Both the position numbers and the translations under genes were made by a program. From the NCBI GenBank assembly GCA_964478075.1, contig CAYZGO010000023.1, positions 1-50,487 on the forward strand: a DNA stretch of 50,487 nucleotides, given 5' to 3'. Origin of the DNA: DAOUEX01 sp034430235. GTDB lineage: Bacteria > Chloroflexota > Anaerolineae > UBA2200. The notes beneath the pieces were generated by a model. It saw only the letters and a program-made list of their open reading frames with translations. It searched no databases and was not told the DNA's origin. Below, in pieces: positions 1-8,878 of the stretch (the stretch's first letter is position 1; every line of letters starts with the position of its first letter).

Positions 1-54
1 TAACCGCTGAAAACAGGGGCACTATCCTCGTAGACCTCGTTTTTCAACACCCTC
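1..54. repeat. Left terminal inverted repeat, IS-like
   Basis: Bases 2-54 match the reverse complement of the last 53 bases of the window at 49 of 53 positions. Similarity stops abruptly after the CACCCTC side on both ends, as expected for the edge of a mobile element. The GTTGAAAAA core resembles ends of several IS families, but no transposase is present here. I infer that the contig breaks inside two non-identical copies of one element in opposite orientation. Confidence 0.75.
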
Positions 55-112
55 ACACGTGCACTTGCTCTCAAATTGCTTCTGAAGTAGAATGACAATT
101 CGGCCGCAAGTA

Positions 113-141
113 TTGACAAAACAGCACAGATGTGCTATACT
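113..141 (+). promoter_or_regulatory. uvrA promoter, sigma70-type
   Basis: TTGACA at 113-118 and TATACT at 136-141 are separated by exactly 17 bases. A TG at 133-134 adds an extended -10. The spacer holds a perfect dyad, AGCACA-GA-TGTGCT (123-136), that could be a second protein-binding site. Transcription should start near 148, giving a leader of about 34 nt before the uvrA ATG. Confidence 0.8.
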
Positions 142-147
142 CTGTGT

Positions 148-161
148 AGAACAACAGTTCT
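148..161 (+). promoter_or_regulatory. Candidate SOS/LexA operator at uvrA start site
   Basis: AGAAC-AACA-GTTCT is a perfect 5+5 dyad with a 4-base centre. It matches the GAAC-N4-GTTC core of the Gram-positive type LexA box and sits on the predicted transcription start. A repressor bound here would block uvrA, a classic SOS gene. That LexA of this organism uses this motif is inference. Confidence 0.5.
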
Positions 162-181
162 TGCCAGTCGTGGAGAGTGCA

Positions 182-3055
182 ATGGCGCAGGACAACATAG
201 TCATTCGGGGTGCTCGTGAGCATAATCTCAAAAACATAGATGTGGAGATTCCACGAGACAAGTTCGTTGTCATAACTGGCGTCTCCGGATCCGGAAAGTC
301 CTCGCTGGCGCTTGATACCATCTACGCGGAGGGCCAGCGCCGCTATGTGGAATCGCTATCCGCCTACGCCCGCCAGTTCCTTGGGCGGATGGAGAAGCCA
401 GACGTTGACTACATTGAAGGCTTGTCGCCAGCAATTAGCATTGATCAGCGTGGAGCAAGCCGCAACCCTCGTTCCACCGTAGGCACCATCACTGAAGTCT
501 ATGATTATCTGCGCCTGCTGTACGCGCGGGTGGGCATTCCCCATTGCCCGCACTGTGGTCGGGTCGTGGCTCGCCAGACCGTGCAGCAAATCGTGGATGC
601 TGTCCTGGCTTTGCCCGAGGGCAGCCGCATCATGATACTCGCTCCGCTGATCAAGGGTCGCAAGGGGGAGCATCAGCGCATATTTGAAGATATTCGGCGC
701 TTCGGCCTCGTACGCGCTCGCGTGGATGGTCAAGTGCGCGAGGTAAATGAAGAGATCCTGCTGGAGCGCTACAAAATGCATACCATCGAAGCCGTCGTAG
801 ATCGCCTGCTTGTTCAGGGGCCTGGGGATGGGGGGAGGGGCATAGATCGGTTGCGACTTGCTGATTCGGTTGAGACGGCCCTGAAGATGGGCGGAGGTGC
901 GGCGAAGGTAGTACTGCAGGATGGCACAGAACATCTCTATTCTGAGCACCTGGCGTGTATGTATTGTGGCATCAGCTTGGCTGAGATGGAACCTCGCACC
1001 TTTTCTTTCAATAGCCCACACGGCGCCTGCCCTACCTGCACGGGCCTGGGAACTTTGGTGGAAATTGATCCAGCTCTGGTGATTCCTGACAAGACCCTTT
1101 CCTTGAGCGAAGGCGCTATTCATGCTAGTCCTTGGGATGCAAGTCGGAATGGTGGAGAGACCAGTTACTACGCACAGTTGTTGCAAGCAGTGGCGGAACA
1201 GGCTGGCTTTTCCATGCACACGCCGGTCAAGGATCTGACCCCTGAACAGCTAAACACCCTTCTCTATGGCTCAGGTAGCGAGGTCATCACTTTGCGCTAT
1301 CGAAACAGATATGGACATCTGCGCACGTATGAGACGACTTTTGAGGGCGTTGTGCCCAATCTGGAGCGCCGTTATGAGGAGACCAGTTCTGACTATGTTC
1401 GCCGACAAACCGAGCATTACATGGCTGTACGGCCATGCCCTTCTTGCAAAGGCAAGCGCTTGAAGCCTGAGAGTCTGGCTGTTACCGTGGCTGACAAGTC
1501 TATTGTGGATGTGACTGGGCTGTCCATAATGGAGGCAATGGCCTGGGTAGACACTCTGACGAAAGTGCTCTCTGAGCGTGAGAGAACAATTGCGCGGCAG
1601 ATACTGAAGGAACTAAAATCCCGTCTAAAGTTCATGGTTGACGTGGGCCTGGATTATTTGACCCTGGATCGCACTGCTGCAACGCTTGCAGGAGGCGAGG
1701 CACAGCGCATACGTCTGGCGACGCAGATTGGCTCGCAGTTGATGGGCGTGCTCTACATTCTGGATGAGCCCACCATTGGTTTGCACCAACGAGACATCTG
1801 CAGGCTGATTGATACACTGATGGGGATGCGTGATCTGGGCAACACTCTTATTGTAATTGAGCATGACGAAACGACGATTCGTTCAGCGGATTGGATCATT
1901 GACCTGGGCCCAGGGGCCGGTGACAACGGTGGCCAGGTTGTGGTAGCTGGCTCGCTGGCGGATGTCATGGCCTCTCCGGCGTCCATAACCGGTCAGTACC
2001 TGCGTCACGAGAAGAGCGTGCCCCTCCCGGCGCTTCGCCGGGAGGGAAATGGTCAGATGCTGGAGGTTATTGGGGCTGCGGAGAACAATCTGAAGCACAT
2101 CAACGTGCGCATTCCCCTTGGCAAGTTTGTCAGTGTCACGGGGGTGTCTGGCTCTGGTAAGTCGAGTCTTGTCATTGACGTTCTCTACAAAGCTCTAGCG
2201 CAACGTATCTACCACAGCAAGGACAGGCCAGGAGCTCACCAGGATATCCGGGGAGTGGAGTATCTGGACAAAGTTGTTGACATTGACCAATCGCCAATTG
2301 GACGCACACCGCGTTCCAATCCTGCTACGTACACCAATGTGTTCACGCCGATTCGTGAGCTGTTTGCCTCATTGCCGGAGGCCAAGGTGCGTGGTTACCG
2401 CCCTGGACGTTTCTCTTTCAACGTGAAAGGTGGACGTTGTGAGGCTTGCCGGGGCGGTGGGATCATCAGGATAGAGATGCAGTTTCTGCCCGACGTTTAT
2501 GTACCGTGTGAGGTTTGCCACGGTCGTCGCTACAACCGAGAAGCGTTAGAGATCAAGTTCAAAGGCATGAGCATTGCTGACGTGCTTGATATGACAGTGG
2601 ATGAGGCGCTGCGCTTTTTCGAGAACATACCGAGAATCAGGCGTAGGCTGCAGACCCTGCATGATGTGGGGCTCGGATATATTCGCCTGGGTCAACCAGC
2701 GACGACTCTGTCAGGGGGCGAGGCACAGCGGATCAAACTATCTAGGGAGTTGTCACGGAGAGCGACGGGACGTACACTCTATATCCTGGATGAGCCAACT
2801 ACAGGTCTCCATTTTGCAGATGTCGAGTGCTTGCTGGAGGTCTTGAACCGTCTCGTTGATAATGGCAATACGGTGATCATTATTGAACATAACCTAGACG
2901 TAGTGAAGACAGCGGATTGGATTATTGATCTGGGTCCAGAGGGAGGCGATGCAGGTGGGCGGGTGATCGCTGAGGGCACACCTGAACAGCTTGCTGAGAT
3001 GCCACACTCGTACACCGGCCAGTTCTTGAGCGCGGTACTAGCGAATCCAGCCTAG
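182..3055 (+). CDS. uvrA: Excinuclease ABC subunit UvrA
   Basis: DNA damage-recognition ATPase of nucleotide excision repair; as a dimer it loads UvrB on lesions in the cytoplasm. The 957-residue product has two ABC ATPase halves. Walker A GVSGSGKSS lies at about residues 33-41 and recurs in the second half, and there are two signatures, LAGGEAQRI and LSGGEAQRI. Zinc-binding Cys pairs include CMYCG with CPTCTG and CEACRGGG with CEVCHG. The longest ORF begins at 92, but homology begins at MAQDNIVIRGAREHNLKNI and a GGAGAG precedes this ATG, so 182 is the start. It is a single gene with its own promoter and stands convergent to mtnP. Identification is certain. Confidence 0.98.
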   Translation: MAQDNIVIRGAREHNLKNIDVEIPRDKFVVITGVSGSGKSSLALDTIYAEGQRRYVESLSAYARQFLGRMEKPDVDYIEGLSPAISIDQRGASRNPRSTVGTITEVYDYLRLLYARVGIPHCPHCGRVVARQTVQQIVDAVLALPEGSRIMILAPLIKGRKGEHQRIFEDIRRFGLVRARVDGQVREVNEEILLERYKMHTIEAVVDRLLVQGPGDGGRGIDRLRLADSVETALKMGGGAAKVVLQDGTEHLYSEHLACMYCGISLAEMEPRTFSFNSPHGACPTCTGLGTLVEIDPALVIPDKTLSLSEGAIHASPWDASRNGGETSYYAQLLQAVAEQAGFSMHTPVKDLTPEQLNTLLYGSGSEVITLRYRNRYGHLRTYETTFEGVVPNLERRYEETSSDYVRRQTEHYMAVRPCPSCKGKRLKPESLAVTVADKSIVDVTGLSIMEAMAWVDTLTKVLSERERTIARQILKELKSRLKFMVDVGLDYLTLDRTAATLAGGEAQRIRLATQIGSQLMGVLYILDEPTIGLHQRDICRLIDTLMGMRDLGNTLIVIEHDETTIRSADWIIDLGPGAGDNGGQVVVAGSLADVMASPASITGQYLRHEKSVPLPALRREGNGQMLEVIGAAENNLKHINVRIPLGKFVSVTGVSGSGKSSLVIDVLYKALAQRIYHSKDRPGAHQDIRGVEYLDKVVDIDQSPIGRTPRSNPATYTNVFTPIRELFASLPEAKVRGYRPGRFSFNVKGGRCEACRGGGIIRIEMQFLPDVYVPCEVCHGRRYNREALEIKFKGMSIADVLDMTVDEALRFFENIPRIRRRLQTLHDVGLGYIRLGQPATTLSGGEAQRIKLSRELSRRATGRTLYILDEPTTGLHFADVECLLEVLNRLVDNGNTVIIIEHNLDVVKTADWIIDLGPEGGDAGGRVIAEGTPEQLAEMPHSYTGQFLSAVLANPA

Positions 3056-3153
3056 CTCACCCTTTCGCCTAGCGATAGCTCACCCTCTTGTACCAACCCA
3101 ATAATACCCGCACTAACTCACCGCTAGGCTATACGAAATGCCGCGTGCGCTTA

Positions 3154-4020
3154 CTAGAGATATTTCTGTACCAACAGGGCCAGGTCCTTCTTCACTGCTT
3201 GTGGGATCAGATCACGTTGGGTGATAATAGCCGTTGACAGCGCAGAGGCACACCTGCATTTGCGCTCTTTTTGTTGGGCAATCATGGGGGCTAGGTAGGT
3301 GAGTGCCTGTTTGGCAACCGTCGCGTTTGCGATCAAGTTCTCAATCAACATGGCTACACTTACAGGCTCCTCAGTTTCATGCCACACATCATAATCCGTG
3401 ACGTGAGCCATCGTTGCGTAGCAGATCTCGGCTTCGCGAGCTAATTTGGCTTCCGGAATAGCAGTCATGCCAATGATGTCTACGCCCCATTGACGATAAA
3501 TGCGCGACTCAGCCTTGGTCGAGAACTGCGGGCCCTCTATGATGAGAAAAGTCCCACCCTTGTGCACTGTTGCCCCTGCCTTACTCACTGCCTGATACAC
3601 CAACTCACTCAAGACTGGACAGTATGGCTCGTCAAAGCTGATATGTGTTACCAGGCCGTTTCCGAAGAAGGTGCTTGGCCTTCCCTTGGTACGATCGAAG
3701 ATCTGATCCGGAATCACAATGTGCCGGGGGGCGAAATCCTCGCGCATGCTGCCGCAAGCACTGATGGAGACAATGTACTGCACTCCCAGAGACTTGAGAG
3801 CATAGATATTAGCACGCGAGTTCAGTTCACTGGGCATGATCCGATGGCCGCGCCCATGCCGAGGTAGAAAGGCCATGCGTACACCAGAGAGAGTGCCTAA
3901 CACGATCACATCACTTGGATCACCAAAAGGAGTCTTTACCCGAATCTCTTTGGCATCCTGCAATGCCTCCATGTCATAGACACCACTGCCGCCGATAATA
4001 CCCAAGGTTGCCTGTTCCAT
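3154..4020 (-). CDS. mtnP: S-methyl-5'-thioadenosine phosphorylase (MtnP)
   Basis: Cleaves methylthioadenosine with phosphate to adenine and 5-methylthioribose-1-phosphate, the first step of methionine salvage. The 288-residue protein shows PNP/MTAP family motifs in order: GIIGGSGVYD at the N-terminus, RHGRGH near residue 54, NSRANIYALK, the phosphate/base-site SACGSM, and GMTAIPEAKLAREAE with HVTDYDVW in the C-terminal third. Length fits MTAP-type enzymes. An AGGAGGGAC Shine-Dalgarno lies just upstream of the ATG. It is monocistronic, with a strong promoter and a 5' hairpin. A paralogous PNP acting on inosine is a weaker alternative; the TAIPEAKLAREAE segment favours the MTAP clade. Confidence 0.9.
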   Translation of the reverse strand: MEQATLGIIGGSGVYDMEALQDAKEIRVKTPFGDPSDVIVLGTLSGVRMAFLPRHGRGHRIMPSELNSRANIYALKSLGVQYIVSISACGSMREDFAPRHIVIPDQIFDRTKGRPSTFFGNGLVTHISFDEPYCPVLSELVYQAVSKAGATVHKGGTFLIIEGPQFSTKAESRIYRQWGVDIIGMTAIPEAKLAREAEICYATMAHVTDYDVWHETEEPVSVAMLIENLIANATVAKQALTYLAPMIAQQKERKCRCASALSTAIITQRDLIPQAVKKDLALLVQKYL

Positions 4021-4041
4021 TACCGTCCCTCCTATCGTGGT

Positions 4042-4065
4042 CGCCTGGCTTCTTGAAGCCAGGCG
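4042..4065 (-). promoter_or_regulatory. Perfect 11-bp hairpin at mtnP +1
   Basis: CGCCTGGCTTC and GAAGCCAGGCG are perfect reverse complements separated by two bases. The element begins at the predicted transcription start of mtnP, so the mRNA would open with a very stable stem-loop. It could stabilise the 5' end or act as an operator dyad. The sequence alone does not decide. Confidence 0.55.
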
Positions 4066-4070
4066 GATTT

Positions 4071-4098
4071 ATTATACGAGATTGAGAATGAATGTCAA
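4071..4098 (-). promoter_or_regulatory. mtnP promoter
   Basis: On the minus strand TTGACA (4098-4093), a 16-base spacer and TATAAT (4076-4071) form a consensus promoter about 50 bases upstream of the mtnP ATG. Confidence 0.8.
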
Positions 4099-4155
4099 AG
4101 CCTTTGCTAAACAAAGACAAGGCCCTTGATTAGCAAGGACTTGTTTGACAGAGAC

Positions 4156-4190
4156 AAGAAAGGGAGGGCCAAAACTACAGTGACCCTCCC
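4156..4190 (-). terminator. Intrinsic terminator of the tmRNA gene
   Basis: Immediately after the tmRNA 3' end the minus strand carries GGGAGGG, a 15-base loop, CCCTCCC and then TTTCTT. This is a short GC stem with a U-rich tail, as expected for release of a stable RNA. Confidence 0.75.
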
Positions 4191-4194
4191 ATAA

Positions 4195-4609
4195 GGTGGA
4201 GATGGCGGGAATCGAACCCGCGTCCGAAGAGCTCGACAGGAGACATGCTACAAGCTTAGTCGGCTTTTTGTTTCTCGCCCTAGGTCACCTCAACCGACGG
4301 AGTTGACCTCAGGCCAGCCGATCCCCTCAACAGAGAGGCTTTGGTTGCCTTTATCGGCGTACAGGCAACCGCACTCCGGTTAGCATGACGCCCAATTCCG
4401 CTCCACCGGAAGCGAGAGCGAAATGGACGTGGCCACTCTTGGTGACCAGGGCGTTAGCCGTGTGCTAGGCTACCTAGGCAGCTATAGCGTAGGCATACGC
4501 CGGTGTGCGGGCTGTTTTGCCGCTTGTTGGTTTGCCCCTGTTTTGTGAGGTTGAGGCACCTCAGCTTGCAGTCTCGGGTCAGCCCTCTCCGTCGAAACCT
4601 GTCATCCCC
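4195..4609 (-). ncRNA. ssrA: Transfer-messenger RNA (tmRNA)
   Basis: Rescues stalled ribosomes and tags the incomplete protein for proteolysis. The 5' end GGGGATGACAGGTTTCGACGG pairs with the 3' CATCTCC to form a 7-bp acceptor stem with the G-U third pair expected for alanine charging. The T arm GGACGCGGGTTCGATTCCCG is standard. A first pseudoknot can form from GAGGT/ACCTC with loop GCCTC pairing GGGGC. The likely tag frame starts at GGC (4521) and reads GKTARTPAYAYAIAA, ending at TAG (4476-4474) with a second in-frame TAG two codons later. The resume codon is my inference from pseudoknot distance and an A at -4. The 3' end reads ACC then T, so the terminal A of CCA is not encoded. Confidence 0.95.
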
Positions 4610-4617
4610 ACATCCTT

Positions 4618-4646
4618 ATTATACTGCATTTGCCCACTAATGGCAA
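4618..4646 (-). promoter_or_regulatory. tmRNA promoter
   Basis: TTGCCA (4646-4641), 17 bases and TATAAT (4623-4618) on the minus strand lie between the smpB stop and the mature tmRNA 5' end. Transcription would begin about 4611, almost at the first base of the acceptor stem. The tmRNA can therefore be made independently of smpB. Confidence 0.8.
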
Positions 4647-4647
4647 A

Positions 4648-5106
4648 TCAACGCCCCCGTGTTTTCATCTCCCGCTCAATGAGACGCTGCGCTTCCTTCT
4701 TCGCTATCGCTGCACGCTTGTCATAAAGCCTCTTGCCTTTCGCCAGGGCAATCTCGACTTTAGCTCGATTATCTTTCAGATACAAGCGCAGCGGCACAAT
4801 GGTGAATCCCTTTTCTTGGACAGCACTTCGCAGGCGATAGATTTGGCGACGATGCAATAACAGCTTGCGGTCACGGCGCGGATCGGGATTCTCTCTGCTG
4901 CCCGCCGCGTATGGGGCAATGTGAACATTCACCAGCCAGGCCTGACCATCCTTAACTCGCACGTAGCTGTCCCGCAAGCTCACATGCCTGGCACGAACCG
5001 ATTTGATCTCTGTGCCGGTGAGCGCTATGCCGGCCTCGTAGGTATCGTACAACAGGTAATCGTGGTAGGCTTTGCGATTAGTAGCTACGGTTTTGATGTT
5101 GCTCAT
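4648..5106 (-). CDS. smpB: SsrA-binding protein SmpB
   Basis: Binds tmRNA and mimics the anticodon arm so that alanyl-tmRNA enters the A site of stalled ribosomes. The 152-residue product has the family pattern: NRKAYHDYLLYDTYEAGIALTGTEIKSVR at the N-terminus, then LRDSYVRV, NVHIAPY, RDRKLLLH, and the basic C-terminal tail KRLYDKRAAIAKKEAQRLI that enters the mRNA channel. It sits directly upstream of ssrA on the same strand, and its ATG overlaps the stop of the protease gene by four bases (ATGA), so it is translationally coupled to it. Confidence 0.98.
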   Translation of the reverse strand: MSNIKTVATNRKAYHDYLLYDTYEAGIALTGTEIKSVRARHVSLRDSYVRVKDGQAWLVNVHIAPYAAGSRENPDPRRDRKLLLHRRQIYRLRSAVQEKGFTIVPLRLYLKDNRAKVEIALAKGKRLYDKRAAIAKKEAQRLIEREMKTRGR

Positions 5107-6308
5107 GGTGACGACTGAGCAAGCAGGTAGGAGACCGCTCGCTCCAATTGCGGATCACGCTGCGCCTGTAAATCCTCATCGCTAATCTCAACCTCGATGT
5201 CCGGAGTCAGACCTTGTCCTTCAATTTGACGGCTGTCTGGCGTGTACCAACGTGTAGTGCTCACCCGAACACCAGACCTATCGCTAAGCCGCTCAGTGAT
5301 CTGCACTGAACCCTTGCCGAAAGTCTGTTCACCGACCAGAATGCCGCGGTTGTTGTCTTGGATGGCTCCAGCGATGATTTCTGCGGCACTGGCGGTCCCT
5401 CCGTCGACCAAGACCACCAGTGGGATTTCAATCGCACACCCGCCACTACGCGCTTCATGTCGAATCTCAGCGCCATCTTTGCTTCGCTCAATCAAGATCA
5501 GCCCATCAGCAATGAATTCGCTCGCGATTTGGTTGGCGACGTGCAGGTATCCACCGGGGTTGCCGCGCAAGTCGAGTATCAGGGCACGAGGATTCTCTTT
5601 CATGAGTTGCCCGAGACCTTCACGCACCTCGCGAGTTGCCCGGGCATTGCATTCCCACAACGACAGGTAGCCGATACCGCTATCCAGCATGCGGCTTTCA
5701 GTAGTCGGTATCTCGATTAAGGCACGCCTAATCACAACTTCAAGGACATTCCCCTCCATGCGCTGGAGCAACAGACGCACATCAGTGCCCTTCGGGCCGC
5801 GAATCTGGCTGATAGCCTCAGCCATGTCCATATCCTTGAGAGACCTTCCATCTATCTCGAGGATGGTATCACCAGCTTCGAGCCCAGCTTGTTCAGCAGG
5901 CGCGCCCGGGATAAGCCTCACAACACAGAGCAGCCCCTCATCAGTCATGCTGACTGTCACGCCGACACCGCCAAACTCGCCTTCAAGATCCTCATCGAAC
6001 ATGTCCACCTGACTCGGGGTTAGGAAGACCGTGTTGTGATCACCCAGAGAAGCCACCATGCCACGTATTGCGCCGTAGGTCATAGCCTGATAGTCCACAG
6101 GCTTCTCGGTGTAGAACTGCTCCTCGATGAGATGCCATGCTTCCCAGAAAACACCGAACTGCTCTTGCTGCTCCTCCGGAACAGTGGCCACTGGATGCTG
6201 ATAGGCTGGCCAAACGTAGCGGCCCGTGCCAAAACCGGCCACAAACGTCGTGCAGGCTATGGAAACAACCAATAGGGTAGCTATGATCCATTTTTGCCAG
6301 TCAGACAT
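5103..6308 (-). CDS. S41 family C-terminal processing protease (CtpA-like)
   Basis: Membrane-anchored serine protease acting outside the cytoplasmic membrane on C-termini of exported or misfolded proteins. The 401-residue protein has an N-terminal membrane anchor (about 8-28), an S41 N-terminal helical region, a PDZ domain (about 115-185, with GVGVTVSMTDEGL and AEQAGLEAGD) and the catalytic core. Catalytic Ser307 is in GGTASAAE and Lys332 in TFGKGSVQ, the Ser/Lys dyad of the family. It is co-transcribed with smpB through a 4-base overlap. C-terminal proteases and tmRNA tagging both deal with aberrant C-termini, but a direct functional link here is only suggested. Confidence 0.93.
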   Translation of the reverse strand: MSDWQKWIIATLLVVSIACTTFVAGFGTGRYVWPAYQHPVATVPEEQQEQFGVFWEAWHLIEEQFYTEKPVDYQAMTYGAIRGMVASLGDHNTVFLTPSQVDMFDEDLEGEFGGVGVTVSMTDEGLLCVVRLIPGAPAEQAGLEAGDTILEIDGRSLKDMDMAEAISQIRGPKGTDVRLLLQRMEGNVLEVVIRRALIEIPTTESRMLDSGIGYLSLWECNARATREVREGLGQLMKENPRALILDLRGNPGGYLHVANQIASEFIADGLILIERSKDGAEIRHEARSGGCAIEIPLVVLVDGGTASAAEIIAGAIQDNNRGILVGEQTFGKGSVQITERLSDRSGVRVSTTRWYTPDSRQIEGQGLTPDIEVEISDEDLQAQRDPQLERAVSYLLAQSSP

Positions 6309-7061
6309 ATGTCCCCTTGCATGCTTATATTTACATAACGCCCAACGATAGCAGGTCCGATACCCGCTCTTCGCTCACCCTTGAGCCTGCGCCGAAACAC
6401 TGCATAGTCTGCTCCAGACGCAGATTGTCATCGGGCCCCTCCAAGATTCGACATAATACGATATTGCGTGACAGGAATAACCAGTCACAATTCTAACACA
6501 CACCTGCAACAAGAGCAAACGCTGCCACCTACTCTTTACCTGCCACGAGCCAGCAAAGAAAGCGACACAAGTCAGGCGCAGCTTGCTTAGAGGTGGTTCG
6601 ATGAAGGAAATGGTGTAACAAGAAGCCTGCGGAAAGGACAAGAAATGCCATTACACCTTTGTCGCCATTTCTATGCCTTCTGGAGGGTACTGTATACATA
6701 AGAACCATAGTGCGAAGATACAACGCGATTCATATACTACACTCTAACTCTAGCACGTCCCCCTGAGACTCTGAGGGTCGTGCTTTGAGGTCCAGGCCTC
6801 ACAGACGCATGACAGCAACGTAGACGTCGTGCTACCGCATGAACTGGCCTCGGTCGCGGGGGGCCTGGCCTTCGGCTGGCATCACATCACACTACAGATA
6901 TGTGTGGCTGGCCAACCGAACCACCAGTTTGTGACATAAAGTGTCCCCCCTGCCGTCGCGTTATGTCACCTGCTGAGGGGTATTCGGGCGCAGAGGTGAT
7001 TATGCAAGTGCAAGGCAGATTCCAATCGAAGACAGACCTGATCCCGAGATAGAACCAGCCC
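6309..7061. other. Non-coding gap with two hairpin repeats
   Basis: No convincing gene is seen in these 753 bases. Two dyads stand out: AGCACG...CGTGCT with extended pairing at 6752-6784, and the perfect 9-bp pair GTGACATAA (6931-6939) / TTATGTCAC (6961-6969) around a 21-base loop. The second resembles a small IS end or MITE remnant, which is inference. Neither is followed by a run of T on the minus strand, so neither is a clear terminator for ptsI. Confidence 0.5.
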
Positions 7062-8786
7062 TCAGGACTGCGCCAGGCCCAAGCTGCGAAGGTATCCCCG
7101 TATCTCCTCCGACGTCCTCTTGGTAAGCGCGGTTTCCGCGATTTCCTGCGCCTGAGACAAGGTTAGAGACCCGATGAGAGCCTTTGCTGCTGGAATGGCG
7201 GGGGCATTCATGCTGAACTCGTCAAGGCCTAACCCCAAGAGCAAAGGAATAGCCTCCAGGTTACCTGCCATCTCCCCACACATGCCAACCCACTTCCCTT
7301 CGCGATGTGCAGCGTCTATCACGCCCTTGATCAGGCGCAGCACCGCCGGATGCAAGGGATCATACAGATAGGCAACTTTGTCATTGACTCTGTCACAGGC
7401 CATTGTGTATTGGATGAGGTCATTCGTGCCAATGCTGAAAAAGTCCACCTCAGGAGCCAGGACGTCGGCCATCAGAGCAGCGGAGGGAACCTCGATCATG
7501 ATTCCAACTTCCGTTTGCGGATCAAACGGTATTCCCCCCCCCGCCAGTTCCGACTTGACTCGTTCCAGCGCCTGCCGAGCGCGTCGTAGCTCGTCCAGAG
7601 TGGCCACCATGGGAAACATGATTTGAACGTTGCGCTCCACACTGGCACGGAGGATGGCGCGCAATTGCGGCTCAAAGAGCTCCGGGCTGTCAAGGCATAA
7701 ACGGATGGCCCGCCAACCGAGGAACGGGTTCATCTCATGGCCTATGTCCAGATAGGGAAGCTGCTTGTCGCCGCCAATATCGAGCGTGCGAATGATGAGT
7801 GGACGGTCTCCAAGTACGTCAGCTACAGCCCGGTAGGCCTGATACTGTTCCTCCTCTGTGGGAATACTCTGGCGGTTCAGGAACAGGTATTCGGTGCGGA
7901 ACAGGCCGACGCCCTCCGCACCAAAGTCCAAAGCCACTTGGGCCGATGTGGCATCAGCGATATTGGCAACCACTTCCACGTGATGTCCATCACTCGTGGC
8001 GGCAGGCTTGTGAGCAACCTTTTTCTCCTTTGCCAGCTCCTCGGCCTGAACATCGCGTCGCCGGGCGTACTCTCTCGTGGTAGCCTCGTCCGCATCAGCC
8101 AGCACTACGCCTTCGTGGCCATCTATGATCAACAGTGCTCCAGATGGCAATTCCAAGATGCCCTCGCCCATGCCTACTACCGCGGGTATGCCCAGAATGC
8201 GCGCAATGATTGCTGTGTGTGAGGTGAGACCGCCAGTTGCGGTGCAAAAGCCCAAGACCATGCTCTTGTTCATTTGGGCAGTATCCGATGGCGTTAGGTC
8301 ACGAGCGACAATGATCACAGGCGAGGCGAGGTTGGTCAGTGTTTCTTGATCCTGCACACCAGCGAGAATACGCCGCACCCTGCGGCTCACGTCACGCAAG
8401 TCCAGGGCACGTTCACGGTAGTACTCATCCTCCAACGCCTCCAGCTGTTTCGCGTACATCTCAAAAGCAGTTTCCACTGCTGCCTCGGCAGACGAGTTGT
8501 GCTGCTCGATTTGCTCCTTCACTTCGGCCAGGAGCGCTGGATCAGCGAGGAACTCCTGGTGGGCCAGGAAGATCGCCGCGGTCTCCTCTCCCACTTCGGC
8601 CACCGACTTTTCGTAGATGCTGGTGAGTTGGTCTTGGGCTTCCTCAATAGCTCGCTCGACACGATCCAATTCGGTCGCAGCATCAGCCGGTTCCTGTGGT
8701 GACTTGAGGAGCTCTTCTGGCGTATAGATGAAGGCCGGCCCGATGGCTATGCCCATTGAGGCAGGAAGGCCATGATGTTGTTCCAT
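7062..8786 (-). CDS. ptsI: PTS Enzyme I (phosphoenolpyruvate-protein phosphotransferase)
   Basis: Takes phosphate from PEP on a histidine and passes it to HPr, starting the sugar phosphotransferase cascade in the cytoplasm. The 574-residue length is usual. The N-terminal HPr-binding helices are followed by the phospho-His loop TGGLTSHTAIIAR (His190) and the PEP-binding TIM barrel, with GAEGVGLFRTEYLF, MFPMVATLDE, MIEVPSAA, IGTNDLIQYT and the catalytic cysteine in GMCGEMAG. It is the last gene of the IIB-IICD-EI operon, 92 bases after the permease. No HPr or IIA gene is present anywhere in the window, so Enzyme I must act on partners encoded elsewhere. Confidence 0.97.
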   Translation of the reverse strand: MEQHHGLPASMGIAIGPAFIYTPEELLKSPQEPADAATELDRVERAIEEAQDQLTSIYEKSVAEVGEETAAIFLAHQEFLADPALLAEVKEQIEQHNSSAEAAVETAFEMYAKQLEALEDEYYRERALDLRDVSRRVRRILAGVQDQETLTNLASPVIIVARDLTPSDTAQMNKSMVLGFCTATGGLTSHTAIIARILGIPAVVGMGEGILELPSGALLIIDGHEGVVLADADEATTREYARRRDVQAEELAKEKKVAHKPAATSDGHHVEVVANIADATSAQVALDFGAEGVGLFRTEYLFLNRQSIPTEEEQYQAYRAVADVLGDRPLIIRTLDIGGDKQLPYLDIGHEMNPFLGWRAIRLCLDSPELFEPQLRAILRASVERNVQIMFPMVATLDELRRARQALERVKSELAGGGIPFDPQTEVGIMIEVPSAALMADVLAPEVDFFSIGTNDLIQYTMACDRVNDKVAYLYDPLHPAVLRLIKGVIDAAHREGKWVGMCGEMAGNLEAIPLLLGLGLDEFSMNAPAIPAAKALIGSLTLSQAQEIAETALTKRTSEEIRGYLRSLGLAQS

Positions 8787-8878
8787 TATGTCGACTCCAT
8801 GACATGGTCACCGAAATTGCTCGCAGAAACAGGACACTGGGAGATTATATCCCGCCCATCACTCCGTGACAAATCGCA

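Noticed and set aside
356..1219. 287-residue minus-strand ORF inside uvrA
   Set aside because: Antisense of conserved uvrA sequence.
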